Counted from the stretch's first letter, positions 34,509 through 43,103 are shown. The stretch: 64,000 bases of DNA from Kibdelosporangium philippinense (GCF_021390435.2 NZ_JAJVCN010000001.1:1364001-1428000); one strand, 5' to 3'. Notes: a model not told the origin generated them from the letters alone. Made by a program: numbers and translations.

Positions 34509-34886
34509 ATGACCCGTCAGATGAGCGCCAACATGCAGCAGTGCATCGACTTGTGCAACCAGTGCCACAACATGTGCGAGCAGATGATGTCGCACTGTAT
34601 GGAAATGGGCGGCGACCAGGGGATGCGCTTGGGCATGATGATGATGTCGTGCGCGGACATGTGTCGCATGAACGCCGACATGATGATGCGCTGTACGAGC
34701 ATGAAGGCCGACATGGCCATGCTCGACATGTGCTCACGGATGTCCATGATGTGCGCCGACATGTGCCAGATGGGCGCGGACATGTGCCGTCAGACCAACG
34801 ACCCTCAGTTGATGGAGTGCGCCGACATGCTCATGCGGTGTGCTGACATGTGCCGCATGATGACCCCGGAGATGATGATGCAGTAG
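34509..34886 (+). CDS. Copper-storage-like four-helix protein, extremely Met/Cys-rich
   Basis: A protein of 125 residues from ATG 34509, containing by my count 37 Met and 15 Cys. CxxC, CxxxC and CADMC patterns recur throughout (CIDLCNQCHNMCEQ, SCADMCRMN, MCADMCQMGADMC, RCADMCRMM). These fit the Csp/DUF326 four-helix-bundle family, which lines its core with thiolates to bind many Cu(I) ions. No signal peptide is present, so a cytosolic store is expected. The methionine content is unusual and would add thioether ligands. The inverted repeat directly upstream may mediate copper control. Confidence 0.85.
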   Translation: MTRQMSANMQQCIDLCNQCHNMCEQMMSHCMEMGGDQGMRLGMMMMSCADMCRMNADMMMRCTSMKADMAMLDMCSRMSMMCADMCQMGADMCRQTNDPQLMECADMLMRCADMCRMMTPEMMMQ

Positions 34887-34892
34887 GGCCGC

Positions 34893-35729
34893 TCAGTCGA
34901 CGGCAACTGGCCGATCGGGATCCGACGACCAAGCCGACCACGAACCCGGGTACAACGCGGCGTCGATCCCAACGACGGCAAGCGCCGCGATCTCGTGCGC
35001 GGCCGTCACACCGGAACCGCAGTACACACCGACATCGGACCCTTGGAGATCGCCGAACTTCTCACCAAGTTCAGCTGTGGGAAGGAAAGCGCCGTCGCGC
35101 AGGTTGCCGGTGGTTGGGGCGGACCGGGCGCCAGGGATGTGCCCGGCCCGTGGATCCACGGGTTCGACCTCGCCGCGATAGCGTTCGGCGGCACGTGCGT
35201 CCAGCAGCACGCCCTTGTCCGGGAGTGCGGCTGCGTCGTCGGCTGTCAAGGTCGGCAGATGGCCCGCGGTGAGCACAACATCGCCAGGTTCTGGTACTTC
35301 GTCCCCTGTGGACAGCGGGAACCCGTTGGCTCGCCACGCACCCAACGCGCCGTCCAGTATCCGGACATCAGGGTGTCCGGCCCAGCGCAGCAGCCACCAC
35401 GCCCTCGCGGCGGCTGTTCCACCGTTGTCGTCGTACACGACGATGGGGCGCTGGGCCGTGACACCCCACCTGCGGGCAGCCGTTTGCAGATCGGCGGTGT
35501 CCGGCAATGGATGGCGACCGGCCGTACCCCCTGGTGGTGCCGCGAGCTCGGTGTCAAGGTCGACGTAGACCGCGCCGGGAATGTGCCCGGCCAGGTAGTG
35601 ATCGCGCCCGTTCGGGTCGCCGAGGGCCCATCGCACGTCAAGGAGCAGTGGATCCTGGCCGTTCTGGACAAGGTCGTGCAGCTCGACCGGGTCGACGAGC
35701 ACCGCCTGCCGGTTCAGGTCTCTGGTCAT
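34893..35729 (-). CDS. Two-domain sulfurtransferase (thiosulfate/3-mercaptopyruvate type)
   Basis: I start at ATG 35729 (MTRDLNRQAVLVDPVELHDL) because CAGGAG lies 8 bp upstream; 278 residues. The first rhodanese domain has DVRWALGDPNGRDHYLAGHI and IPGAVYVDLD. The second has LLDARAAERYRGE and the active-site loop YCGSGVTAAHE, whose Cys takes up the sulfane sulfur; the CGSGVT loop is shared by this enzyme group. It is convergent with the copper-storage gene (stop codons 6 bp apart) and lies between two parts of the sulfur locus, which fits a sulfur-handling role. Confidence 0.85.
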   Translation of the reverse strand: MTRDLNRQAVLVDPVELHDLVQNGQDPLLLDVRWALGDPNGRDHYLAGHIPGAVYVDLDTELAAPPGGTAGRHPLPDTADLQTAARRWGVTAQRPIVVYDDNGGTAAARAWWLLRWAGHPDVRILDGALGAWRANGFPLSTGDEVPEPGDVVLTAGHLPTLTADDAAALPDKGVLLDARAAERYRGEVEPVDPRAGHIPGARSAPTTGNLRDGAFLPTAELGEKFGDLQGSDVGVYCGSGVTAAHEIAALAVVGIDAALYPGSWSAWSSDPDRPVAVD

Positions 35730-36044
35730 GTCCGGAACTCCTGGATGATCACCGATGTCGCAATTGTGCATTGTGGACAGGCCGCACCGCCTGCGAGACA
35801 GGGTCGCGGTGGTTGTCGGCGATGTCAAGTCGTGACCACATCGTGCGACAGCTGTCCGTGATGTCCGGCATGACGCTAATCTCGGCCCCTGCCGGAATGC
35901 CGTCCCGAACATGTCGGCCAGAATGAGGACGCGCGAACCGGCACACAAGGCCGACGATGAGGACGCGGCCGTCATGACCGGTGCTCTCCAGATCCTTTGT
36001 GGACAACAGGGCTGAGCTCCTCCCCGGCCACACTGTGGGATTCG

Positions 36045-36074
36045 TTGACACTTCCTTCGCCCGCTTCGTAGTTT
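36045..36074 (+). promoter_or_regulatory. Putative promoter of the ABC importer operon
   Basis: TTGACA (36045-36050) and TAGTTT (36069-36074) with an 18-bp spacer resemble a housekeeping promoter, about 60 bp upstream of the permease start. The rest of the 400-bp gap 35730-36136 shows no gene I can support; the frames that cross it look like shadows of its neighbours. Confidence 0.45.
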
Positions 36075-36136
36075 CGATTGACCATCTTCGGCTTCATCCC
36101 TCGTCGCTCGCGGATTCGCGAAGTCTGGAATCGACA

Positions 36137-37087
36137 GTGTCCCCACCTGCGCACACCGATGTTTCCGCGCCGAGCGCGGAGACCAGTCAACCGGCGAGTC
36201 TCGCGACGCGCCGCGTCATTCCCTTACGCCGTCCCGGTCGGTGGATCGCCACCGTCGTGGTGCTGCTGGTGCTCGCCCAGTTGGTGGACGGGATGGTGGC
36301 CAATCCGTTCTTCCAATGGGATCGGTTCGTCTATTGGTTTCTCGATCCGGTCGTGCTCGAAGGACTGCTGATCACCCTCTATGTCACGGCCGCGAGCGCG
36401 GTGCTCGCGTTGGTCGGGGGGACGGTTCTGGCGCTCGCGCGATTGTCGCGTAACCCTGTTCTGCAGTCTGTGAGCTGGACGTACATCTGGTTGTTCCGGT
36501 CGGTCCCGCTGATTGTGGTGCTGTTGTTCCTCTACAACTTCAGCGCGTTGTACCGGACTTTGAGCCTCGGGATCCCGTTCGGGCCTGAGTTGGTGACATT
36601 CGGCGTCACCGCGCTCGCGACCGAAACGGTCATCGCGATCCTGGGTCTCACGTTGCACGAATCCGCCTATGCCGCGGAGATTGTCCGAGCCGGGATCCTG
36701 TCGGTGGATCAAGGTCAGCATGAAGCTGCTGCGGCACTGGGCATTCCGCGCTACCGCCAGTTCCGCCGGATTGTGCTGCCGCAGGCACTTCGCTCGGTCA
36801 TTCCGAACTACGTCAACCTGTTGATCAGCCTGGTGAAGAGCACGTCCTTGGTGTTCTACGTATCGTTGCTCGACCTGTTCGGCACCGTGCAAAGTCTTGG
36901 CAGCACGTATCCCGGCGATATCGTTCCGCTGCTGTTGGTCGCCACGGTGTGGTACGTGATTCTCACCAGCATCATTTCGGTCGTGCAGTACTACGTCGAA
37001 CGGCGGTTCTCGCGAGGTGCGGTGCGAACGCTGCCACCGACCCCGTTCCAACGGCTGCGCAACGGTTTTGCGGGGGTGCGGCGATGA
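36137..37087 (+). CDS. Polar amino-acid ABC transporter permease
   Basis: About 316 residues if started at GTG 36137 (VSPPAHTDVSAPSAETSQ); the frame is open further upstream and the true start is uncertain. Membrane segments include IATVVVLLVLAQLVDGMV and GLLITLYVTAASAVLALVGG. The HisM/GlnP-type EAA loop is HEAAAALGIPRYRQFRRIVL, which contacts the ATPase. A single permease gene implies a homodimer. ATG of the ATPase overlaps the stop (ATGA). Together with the next two genes it makes a complete importer. Confidence 0.85.
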   Translation: MSPPAHTDVSAPSAETSQPASLATRRVIPLRRPGRWIATVVVLLVLAQLVDGMVANPFFQWDRFVYWFLDPVVLEGLLITLYVTAASAVLALVGGTVLALARLSRNPVLQSVSWTYIWLFRSVPLIVVLLFLYNFSALYRTLSLGIPFGPELVTFGVTALATETVIAILGLTLHESAYAAEIVRAGILSVDQGQHEAAAALGIPRYRQFRRIVLPQALRSVIPNYVNLLISLVKSTSLVFYVSLLDLFGTVQSLGSTYPGDIVPLLLVATVWYVILTSIISVVQYYVERRFSRGAVRTLPPTPFQRLRNGFAGVRR

Positions 37088-37845
37088 GTGCCGCGGTCGA
37101 GGTGACTGGCGCGGTCAAGTCCTTTGGCGCGCATACCGTTCTCGACGGGATCTCCCTGACAGTCGCGCCAGGCAAGGTTACCGTCATCATCGGTCCGTCC
37201 GGCTCAGGTAAGTCGACGCTGCTGCGCGCGATCAACCACCTGGAAAAGCTCGATCAGGGTTATGTGAGCATCAATGGCGAGCTGATTGGCGTAAGCAGAC
37301 ACGGTGACCGGCTCAGGGAGTTGCCGGAGCGCGCAATTCTCGCCCAACGCACGCGGATTGGCTTTGTTTTCCAGAACTTCAACTTGTTCCCGCACCTCAC
37401 CGCGGTGGAGAACGTTGCGGAGGCGCCCATCGCGACCGGTGCCGCGACGAAGGCCGAGGCGCTGGATCAGGCCAGGGCTCTGCTTGCCAGCGTCGGCCTC
37501 GCGGACAAGGAAAACGCTTATCCCCGACAGCTTTCCGGTGGGCAGCAACAGCGAGTCGCCATCGCCCGCGCGATCGCCCAACGTCCCGGCGTGATCCTGT
37601 TCGACGAGCCGACTTCGGCACTGGACCCGGAGTTGGTTGGCGAGGTGCTCTCGGCGATCAAGGACCTTGCCAGCACCGGCACCACCCTGGTCATCGTGAC
37701 GCACGAGATCGCCTTCGCCCGCGAAGTCGCTGACGAAGTGGTGTTCCTTGACGGTGGCCAGATCGTCGAACAAGGCCCGCCGCACCAGGTGCTCGATCAG
37801 CCGCGGCACATCCGTACCCGCGAGTTCCTCGGCAGAGTCCTTTGA
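37084..37845 (+). CDS. Polar amino-acid ABC transporter ATP-binding protein
   Basis: A protein of 253 residues with Walker A GPSGSGKSTLLRAINHLEKL (around residue 35), Q-loop FVFQNFNLFPHLTA, signature LSGGQQQRVAIARAIAQ and Walker B VILFDEPTSALDPELVGEVL. The D-loop and His switch (VTHEIAFAREVAD) are present. The NLFPH and SALDPE signatures are those of the GlnQ/HisP group for polar amino acids. All catalytic elements are intact. It lies between permease and substrate-binding genes. Confidence 0.92.
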   Translation: MSAAVEVTGAVKSFGAHTVLDGISLTVAPGKVTVIIGPSGSGKSTLLRAINHLEKLDQGYVSINGELIGVSRHGDRLRELPERAILAQRTRIGFVFQNFNLFPHLTAVENVAEAPIATGAATKAEALDQARALLASVGLADKENAYPRQLSGGQQQRVAIARAIAQRPGVILFDEPTSALDPELVGEVLSAIKDLASTGTTLVIVTHEIAFAREVADEVVFLDGGQIVEQGPPHQVLDQPRHIRTREFLGRVL

Positions 37846-37860
37846 ATGGCAGGAGAAACA

Positions 37861-38838
37861 ATGCTCAGATCCATCTTGGCCGTGGCACTCGTGCTCACGC
37901 TTGCCGCGTGCGGCGGTGAAGGGACGGCCGCGTCGGCCAATGGTGAAACGACCGTCGCCGTTGGCGCCTTGTCCAACGGTGCGGCTACGGAAACGTCCAT
38001 CACAGTCAAGACAGTTGAGGAAATCCGGGCGAAGGTGCCGCAACGCATCCGCGACAGCGGCACATTAAAACTGGGAGTCGGTGCGCTGCCCTCCGGAAGC
38101 CCGCCCCTGCAGTACATCGGAACCGATCACAAGACCATCACCGGCTCAGAGTCCGACCTGGCCCGCCTGGTCGCCGGAGTGCTTGGGCTCAAACCGGAGT
38201 TCCAGAACTCGACGTGGGAAAACATGTTCGTCGGCATCGACAGCGACCGGGTCGACGCGGCGTTCTCGAACATCACGGATACCGAGAAGCGCAAGGAGAA
38301 GTACGACTTCGCCAGCTATCGTAAGGACAATCTGGCATTCGAGGCCTTGCAGAGCAACCCGTGGACCTTCACCGGCGACTATCGCACGCTGGCCGGCCAG
38401 AAGATCTCGGTAGGCAAAGGCACGAACCAGGAGAAGATCCTGATCGAATGGCAGACGAAGCTGCGGAGTGAAGGCAAGGACTTCGTCATCTCCTACTACC
38501 CGGACATCAACGCCGCGCAGTTGGCGATCAACTCGGGGCAGATCGACACGTACCTCGGCCCAAGCCCCGGTGTGCTCTATCAGATCGCCCAGAGCCAGAA
38601 CTCGCCGAACCCGAAGAAACTGGCAGGCACGCATTCCGGCGCAGGTGAGTCACTACAGGGACTGATCGCCGCGACGACCAAAAAGGACAGTGGATTGGTT
38701 GAGCCGTTGGCCGACGCGATCAATCACCTGATCGCCAACGGCCAGTACCAGCAGTGGCTCGACGCCTGGCACCTGAGCAGTGAGGCAGTGGAGAAATCCG
38801 AGATCAACCCGCCAGGCCTACCCCTGACCAACACCTGA
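37861..38838 (+). CDS. Substrate-binding lipoprotein of the amino-acid ABC importer
   Basis: About 325 residues. I prefer ATG 37861 because GGCAGGAG then precedes it at normal spacing (ATG 37846 also exists). The signal peptide ends in a lipobox, LTLAAC, so the protein should be lipid-anchored. The SBP_bac_3 fold is shown by TLKLGVGALPSGSPPLQYIG, GSESDLARLVAGVLGLKPEF, FVGIDSDRVDAAFSNITDT and INSGQIDTYLG. The ligand cannot be read; by context it may be a cysteine derivative or another sulfur amino acid. A strong terminator follows directly. Confidence 0.87.
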   Translation: MLRSILAVALVLTLAACGGEGTAASANGETTVAVGALSNGAATETSITVKTVEEIRAKVPQRIRDSGTLKLGVGALPSGSPPLQYIGTDHKTITGSESDLARLVAGVLGLKPEFQNSTWENMFVGIDSDRVDAAFSNITDTEKRKEKYDFASYRKDNLAFEALQSNPWTFTGDYRTLAGQKISVGKGTNQEKILIEWQTKLRSEGKDFVISYYPDINAAQLAINSGQIDTYLGPSPGVLYQIAQSQNSPNPKKLAGTHSGAGESLQGLIAATTKKDSGLVEPLADAINHLIANGQYQQWLDAWHLSSEAVEKSEINPPGLPLTNT

Positions 38839-38844
38839 CACAGG

Positions 38845-38888
38845 TCGTGAGTGGTTTCGCCGGTTAGAACCGGCGAAACCACTCACGA
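38845..38888. terminator. Terminator hairpin, GTGAGTGGTT family
   Basis: TCGTGAGTGGTTTCGCCGG (38845-38863) pairs perfectly with its complement at 38870-38888, giving a 19-bp stem and a TTAGAA loop. The outer part of the stem and the loop recur in the hairpin at 49599-49646. Confidence 0.9.
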
Positions 38889-38911
38889 GGAACTCAGGCT
38901 CAATCCTTTGG

Positions 38912-38949
38912 CTGAGCCGGTCGGCTACCGCATCCGCCGATCGGCTCAG
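38912..38949. terminator. Second hairpin downstream of the importer operon
   Basis: CTGAGCCGGTCGGC (38912-38925) pairs with GCCGATCGGCTCAG (38936-38949) with one G-T pair. It lies between the first terminator and the metallopeptidase gene. Confidence 0.6.
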
Positions 38950-39023
38950 GGAATGGCTTCTGCTTTCCCGTAACTTCGCTGCCAACCGCATAGCCAAGGG
39001 GGCAGCGCCAAGGGGGCAGCACA

Positions 39024-40091
39024 GTGCAGAACTTCTCGCGAACAAGGATGTTCGCCACCATCATCACAGCCGTCGTCACCGCGAGTTCGCTCACGGTGGG
39101 CTCGGCGGTGGCCGCCGAACCATCCACCATTGAGCAGGATGTGGCTCAACTTGTCAAAGACGTTGAAGACGCGGAGAACGGGCACGCACAGGACATAGCA
39201 GACCCATTCCTTGACGTGGGGATCGGACAGAACCGAGACGCTGGCTGTACCGAGGGCGCGTTGGTGACTCACGTGAAGAAGCTTGCCGCGCGATTGACCC
39301 CGCTTGAGCAACAGGCTGTGGACGCCTTCACCTCCCTCGGCAGGCTCTATGTCCAAGGTGTGGTGTCCGAGGAGCAGCCGCAGGCCTTTGGCAGCGCCGG
39401 GCAATACTCCGCACGGGCTGACGCGACGATCCGGAATCTCCGCAGCTTCTGGGACATCGAGGGCCGCGACATCCAGCTCGTTGCGTGGAAGGGGACCGAT
39501 CTCGGCAAGCAGGCAAAAATGAAGCTGGCCTTTGAGATCGGGATGACCCCGGTAAAGGCCGACAAGGCTGCCGCCAATGCCCGCAAGGTCCTTTTCGAAC
39601 TGCCCGCGATGCGTAAGGGCCGCAACCCTTTGCTGACAATGAACGCGTTGTCCACGCCGCCTGGAAGCGTCGGCGGCAAGCGGGTGCTCCTTGGCGATGG
39701 GCTGCTTGATGTGGCCAGCGAGTTCGGGTTTGGCGACGTTTCGGTCGAAACCATTGTCGGCCATGAGTACGGGCACCAGCTCAATTACGCCAACGACAAT
39801 CACCCGAACGATGAGGCGCGTGAACTGGGCCCGGACGCATTCGGCGGATACTTCGTCGCACACGCCAAAGGTCGCGCCTTCAATGCCAGCGCTCAACGGA
39901 AAGTTGGCGAACTCAACGCGTCCATAGGCGACTGCGATCGTGGCCACGGCACTCCGAACCAACGCGAAGCTGCGGCCGTGTGGGGTCAGAAACAGGCAGC
40001 ATTGGGCGAAATTCTTCCGTCTGCGACGATCATCGCCAGGTTCACCAAGGATTACCCTGGGTTGGTCACGACGGGCTCAGGAGTTTCGTGA
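39024..40091 (+). CDS. Secreted HEYGH zinc metallopeptidase
   Basis: A protein of 355 residues from GTG 39024 with a signal peptide (ATIITAVVTASSLTVGSAVA, then AEPS). The zinc site is ETIVGHEYGHQLNYANDN (HExxH, around residue 249), followed 12 residues after the motif by ELGPDAFGGYFVAHAKG, whose Glu or Asp could be the third ligand. The N-terminal 220 residues show no known domain. Two Cys (GCTEG, GDCDRG) could form a disulfide. I do not recognise the family beyond the zincin motif. It overlaps the convergent TetR gene by 26 bp. Confidence 0.7.
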   Translation: MQNFSRTRMFATIITAVVTASSLTVGSAVAAEPSTIEQDVAQLVKDVEDAENGHAQDIADPFLDVGIGQNRDAGCTEGALVTHVKKLAARLTPLEQQAVDAFTSLGRLYVQGVVSEEQPQAFGSAGQYSARADATIRNLRSFWDIEGRDIQLVAWKGTDLGKQAKMKLAFEIGMTPVKADKAAANARKVLFELPAMRKGRNPLLTMNALSTPPGSVGGKRVLLGDGLLDVASEFGFGDVSVETIVGHEYGHQLNYANDNHPNDEARELGPDAFGGYFVAHAKGRAFNASAQRKVGELNASIGDCDRGHGTPNQREAAAVWGQKQAALGEILPSATIIARFTKDYPGLVTTGSGVS

Positions 40092-40677
40092 TCATCGCCT
40101 GGTAGTGGGCGATGACTTCCGAGCGGGTCAAGGTTCCTCCTTTGTGGAACCACTCGCGGACTCCGTTGAGCATGTCCAGTACGGCCATTGTGGCCATGGT
40201 TGGGTCGTCTGTCGCAAATGTACCCTCTGCGCAACCCGCCACAATCGTTTGGCGGATGGCCTGGTGGTAGGCCCGTTGCAACGCGATGACCTGGCGCTGC
40301 TGCTCGGGTCCCAATGCGTTGCGGAATGGGTTGCCGGTCAGCAGTTCCGGCCGCCGTTCGTCCGATATCTCCAGGTGTAGCCGGATCGCATCGGCGAGAC
40401 GAACCTGAGGCGGGTGGGTGAGGTCGCGCAGGACGGGCACGATCGCGTCGTTGAAGTCCTGCATGAACGTCAAAATGATCGCGTGCAGGATGTCCTGCTT
40501 GTTCGTGAAGTGGTGGTACATCGTGGACGACGAGATACCGACCGCCTCCGCCAGGTCGCGGATCGACGTGGCCGCGTACCCGTGCTCGTAGAACATCCGG
40601 GACGCGGTCGAGAGGATTTCCGCGCGCAGCACTGGCCCGTCGTCCAGTGACCTCTTTCTGGCCATGGGCGAAACCAT
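40066..40677 (-). CDS. TetR-family repressor
   Basis: About 203 residues from ATG 40677 (MVSPMARKRSLDD); ATG 40665 is also possible and no ribosome site is visible, so the mRNA may be leaderless. The TetR helix-turn-helix is ILSTASRMFYEHGYAATSIR then DLAEAVGISSSTMYHHFTNK, and the C-terminal part is a helical ligand domain. It faces the SDR/monooxygenase pair across 96 bp containing two palindromic operators. It should repress both directions and be released by a substrate of those enzymes. Confidence 0.88.
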   Translation of the reverse strand: MVSPMARKRSLDDGPVLRAEILSTASRMFYEHGYAATSIRDLAEAVGISSSTMYHHFTNKQDILHAIILTFMQDFNDAIVPVLRDLTHPPQVRLADAIRLHLEISDERRPELLTGNPFRNALGPEQQRQVIALQRAYHQAIRQTIVAGCAEGTFATDDPTMATMAVLDMLNGVREWFHKGGTLTRSEVIAHYQAMITKLLSPS

Positions 40678-40686
40678 ACCAATACT

Positions 40687-40760
40687 TGCCGATCGCTCGA
40701 TCGACACCTTGACGGCAGGTCAGAGCGGGTCTAGGTTCGTGTCGATCGAGCGATCGACAC
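40687..40760. promoter_or_regulatory. Two TetR operators in the divergent promoter region
   Basis: The half-site GTGTCGATCG followed by AG and its exact complement CGATCGACAC forms a 22-bp palindrome at 40739-40760. A second, slightly degenerate copy (TGCCGATCGC on one side, CGATCGACAC on the other) lies at 40687-40708, next to the TetR start. The clean copy ends 13 bp before the SDR start codon and abuts its ribosome site. Confidence 0.85.
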
Positions 40761-40773
40761 GAGGAGTTGTCCG

Positions 40774-41493
40774 ATGGTCAAAACTGAGCCCGGCATGCGG
40801 GTGCTGGTGACAGGCGCGGCCGGCGGTATCGGGCGGGCGACGTGCGAGGCGTTGGTCGAACTCAAAGCGCACGTGATCGGGGTCGACCTGCCCGGCACCG
40901 GCGCCGACGTGGAGGCAGACCTCGCTGACGACACCGCTGCCGCCAATGCCGTGGCGGAAGCGGTGGAACGGCTGGGCGGGCTTGACGCGCTCGTGGGCGT
41001 CGCCGGGAAAGTCGACACGCTGCACCGGGCTGACCGGTTTCCGGTCGACGCCTTCCGTGCTGACGTCGACGCGAACCTGTCGGCGCAGTTTTTCGTTGCG
41101 CAGGCGGCATTCCCGCACCTACGCGGACACGGGACGATCGTGTTCTTCTCGTCGCTCGCGGCGCGGGACGGGTTGCCGGGACAGGCCGCCTACGCCGCGG
41201 CGAAGGCCGGAGTGCTTGGCCTGACACGGACTCTGGCGGGCGAATGGGCCGATGCCGGGATCCGGGTGAACGCCATCATGCCCGGGCTCGTCGCGACGCC
41301 GAAGGTGCTGGCATTGCCGCCCGAGACGACGCAACGGATGCTCGCGAATGTCCCTTTGGGCCGGTTGGCGACGCTGGACGAGCTCGCTGGCACGGTGATC
41401 TATCTGCTCTCGCCCGCCTCCGGCTACATGACCGGGCAGGCGCTACGGCTTGACGGAGGCGCCGGTCTCATGCGCTCCGGACTACATCGCTGA
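40774..41493 (+). CDS. Short-chain dehydrogenase/reductase (SDR)
   Basis: A protein of 239 residues. The cofactor motif is VTGAAGGIG (TGxxxGxG, residues 12-19) with an acidic residue after beta-2 (VIGVDLPG), suggesting NAD(H) preference. The catalytic residues are in IVFFSSLAARDG (Ser) and YAAAK (Tyr/Lys). The C-terminal GYMTGQALRLDGG is standard. GAGGAG lies upstream. It precedes the Baeyer-Villiger enzyme by 9 bp and probably makes its ketone substrate by oxidising an alcohol. Confidence 0.9.
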   Translation: MVKTEPGMRVLVTGAAGGIGRATCEALVELKAHVIGVDLPGTGADVEADLADDTAAANAVAEAVERLGGLDALVGVAGKVDTLHRADRFPVDAFRADVDANLSAQFFVAQAAFPHLRGHGTIVFFSSLAARDGLPGQAAYAAAKAGVLGLTRTLAGEWADAGIRVNAIMPGLVATPKVLALPPETTQRMLANVPLGRLATLDELAGTVIYLLSPASGYMTGQALRLDGGAGLMRSGLHR

Positions 41494-41502
41494 GGAGGTG
41501 TC

Positions 41503-42984
41503 ATGACTTTTCTGGCTGAGCCGGTGTGTCCCGATCAGGTCGTGCCACGCGCCAACGAGCTCGATGTGGTGATCATCGGTGCGGGGTTCAGCGGCCTTGG
41601 CGTTGCCGCACTGCTCGATCGGGCTGGAATCCGGTCGTTCCGCATCCTCGAAGAGGCCTCGGACCTCGGCGGAGTGTGGCGTGACAACACCTATCCCGGC
41701 TGCGCCTGCGATATTCCGTCGCCGCTCTACTCGTTCTCGTTCGACCAGAAGGCGAATTGGACGCGGCTGTTCGCGCCTCAGCCAGAGATCTTGGCTTACC
41801 TGCACGACGTTGCTCGGCGCCGGGGTCTGACCGACCGCACGCGATTTGGCACACGCGTCGCGCGGGCGTCCTGGGACTCGGCAGACGCGCGTTGGGAGGT
41901 CGAAACTGAGTCAGGAGAACGGTATCGGGCCCGGTTTCTGATCAGTGCCGTTGGAGCGCTGCATCATCCGGTGGTGCCGGACCTGCCGGGTGTCTTCGCC
42001 GGGCCCGCCTTCCATTCGGCGAACTGGGACCATTCCGTTGACCTTCAAGGCAAGCGGGTCGCGGTGATCGGCACGGGTGCCAGCGCCATCCAGTTCGTTC
42101 CCGCCATTGTGGACCAAGTGGCGGAGCTTGCTGTGTTCCAACGCACAGCGCCGTGGATAATGCCCAAATTGGACCGTCCGATGTCGACTGCTTGGTTCCC
42201 GCCGCATCGTTGGTATGTACGGCGACGGTTGTTCTGGATCCACGAGAACCGGGCGGCCGGTTTCGTTCAGGATCCTGTGCGGATGGCCCAGACTGCCCGC
42301 TATGCCCGTGGGCACCTCAACCGGCAGGTGTCCGATGCCGACCTGCGCGCGCGTCTGACGCCGGACTATACGGTGGGATGCAAGCGTTTGCTCATCTCCA
42401 ACGACTGGTATCCGGCTCTTACGCGCCCACACGTTTCGGTGCACACTGGCGATGTCCGGTCGATAGGACCAGACGGCGTGGTGGCCGCGGATGGCACCGT
42501 TGTGCCTGCGGACGTGTTGATCTACGGCACCGGCTTCGACGCGCACAACAACGTGACCCGAATGGCGATCACCGGGCGCGCGGGCGTCCGGCTGAAAGAC
42601 GCCTGGAGCCAAGGAATGTCCGCGTATCTAGGCACCACGGTCGCGGGATTCCCCAATATGTTCGTGATGGCCGGTCCGAACACCGGCCTCGGCCACAACT
42701 CCCAGATCGTGATGATCGAAGCCCAGGCCCGGCACATCGTCGACTGTGTCAAACGTGTGTGGCGAAGTCGAGCACGGTCGATCGAGGTCACGGCCGAAGC
42801 CCAGCTGCGGTTCAACGAATGGGTGCAGGACCGGATGGCACACACTGTCTGGGAGTCCGGTGGCTGCCGCAGTTGGTACCAGGACCCCAGAACCGGCCGG
42901 AACACCCTGCTCTGGCCCGACACCACCGTCGAGTTTCTGCGTCGCACTCGCCGGATCCGGCGCCTTGACTTCGTGTTGTCGTAA
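41503..42984 (+). CDS. Flavin monooxygenase, Baeyer-Villiger type
   Basis: A protein of 493 residues with FAD site VVIIGAGFSGLGVAALLDRA (around residue 22), GGVWRDNTYPGCACDIPSPL (typical of BVMO-type enzymes), the BVMO-like fingerprint FAGPAFHSANWDHS (FxGxxxHxxxW[PD]), and a second dinucleotide site VAVIGTGASAIQFVPAIV for NADPH. YGTGFDAHNN is also characteristic. It would insert oxygen next to a ketone. It is in an operon with the SDR under TetR control. The ribosome site GAGGAGG is strong. Confidence 0.88.
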   Translation: MTFLAEPVCPDQVVPRANELDVVIIGAGFSGLGVAALLDRAGIRSFRILEEASDLGGVWRDNTYPGCACDIPSPLYSFSFDQKANWTRLFAPQPEILAYLHDVARRRGLTDRTRFGTRVARASWDSADARWEVETESGERYRARFLISAVGALHHPVVPDLPGVFAGPAFHSANWDHSVDLQGKRVAVIGTGASAIQFVPAIVDQVAELAVFQRTAPWIMPKLDRPMSTAWFPPHRWYVRRRLFWIHENRAAGFVQDPVRMAQTARYARGHLNRQVSDADLRARLTPDYTVGCKRLLISNDWYPALTRPHVSVHTGDVRSIGPDGVVAADGTVVPADVLIYGTGFDAHNNVTRMAITGRAGVRLKDAWSQGMSAYLGTTVAGFPNMFVMAGPNTGLGHNSQIVMIEAQARHIVDCVKRVWRSRARSIEVTAEAQLRFNEWVQDRMAHTVWESGGCRSWYQDPRTGRNTLLWPDTTVEFLRRTRRIRRLDFVLS

Positions 42985-43103
42985 GTGGTTCTCTCGGGAT
43001 CGGCCCGTCGCTGTCGGTTCTAGATCATTTGGGTCCATCGTAGACTGTTGATCGCCTCGTAGTCACATTTGTCACACCTGCCCGACCTGTGACGGGGTGG
43101 GAT

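Noticed and set aside
35730..36146. N-terminal extension of the sulfurtransferase to 36146
   Set aside because: The extension would run through the ABC operon promoter region and has no domain; ATG 35729 has CAGGAG at proper spacing and matches the normal length of the family.
40731..41227. Minus-strand frames opposite the SDR gene
   Set aside because: Shadows; the SDR has complete TGxxxGxG and YxxxK motifs and lies between well-defined operators and the next gene.
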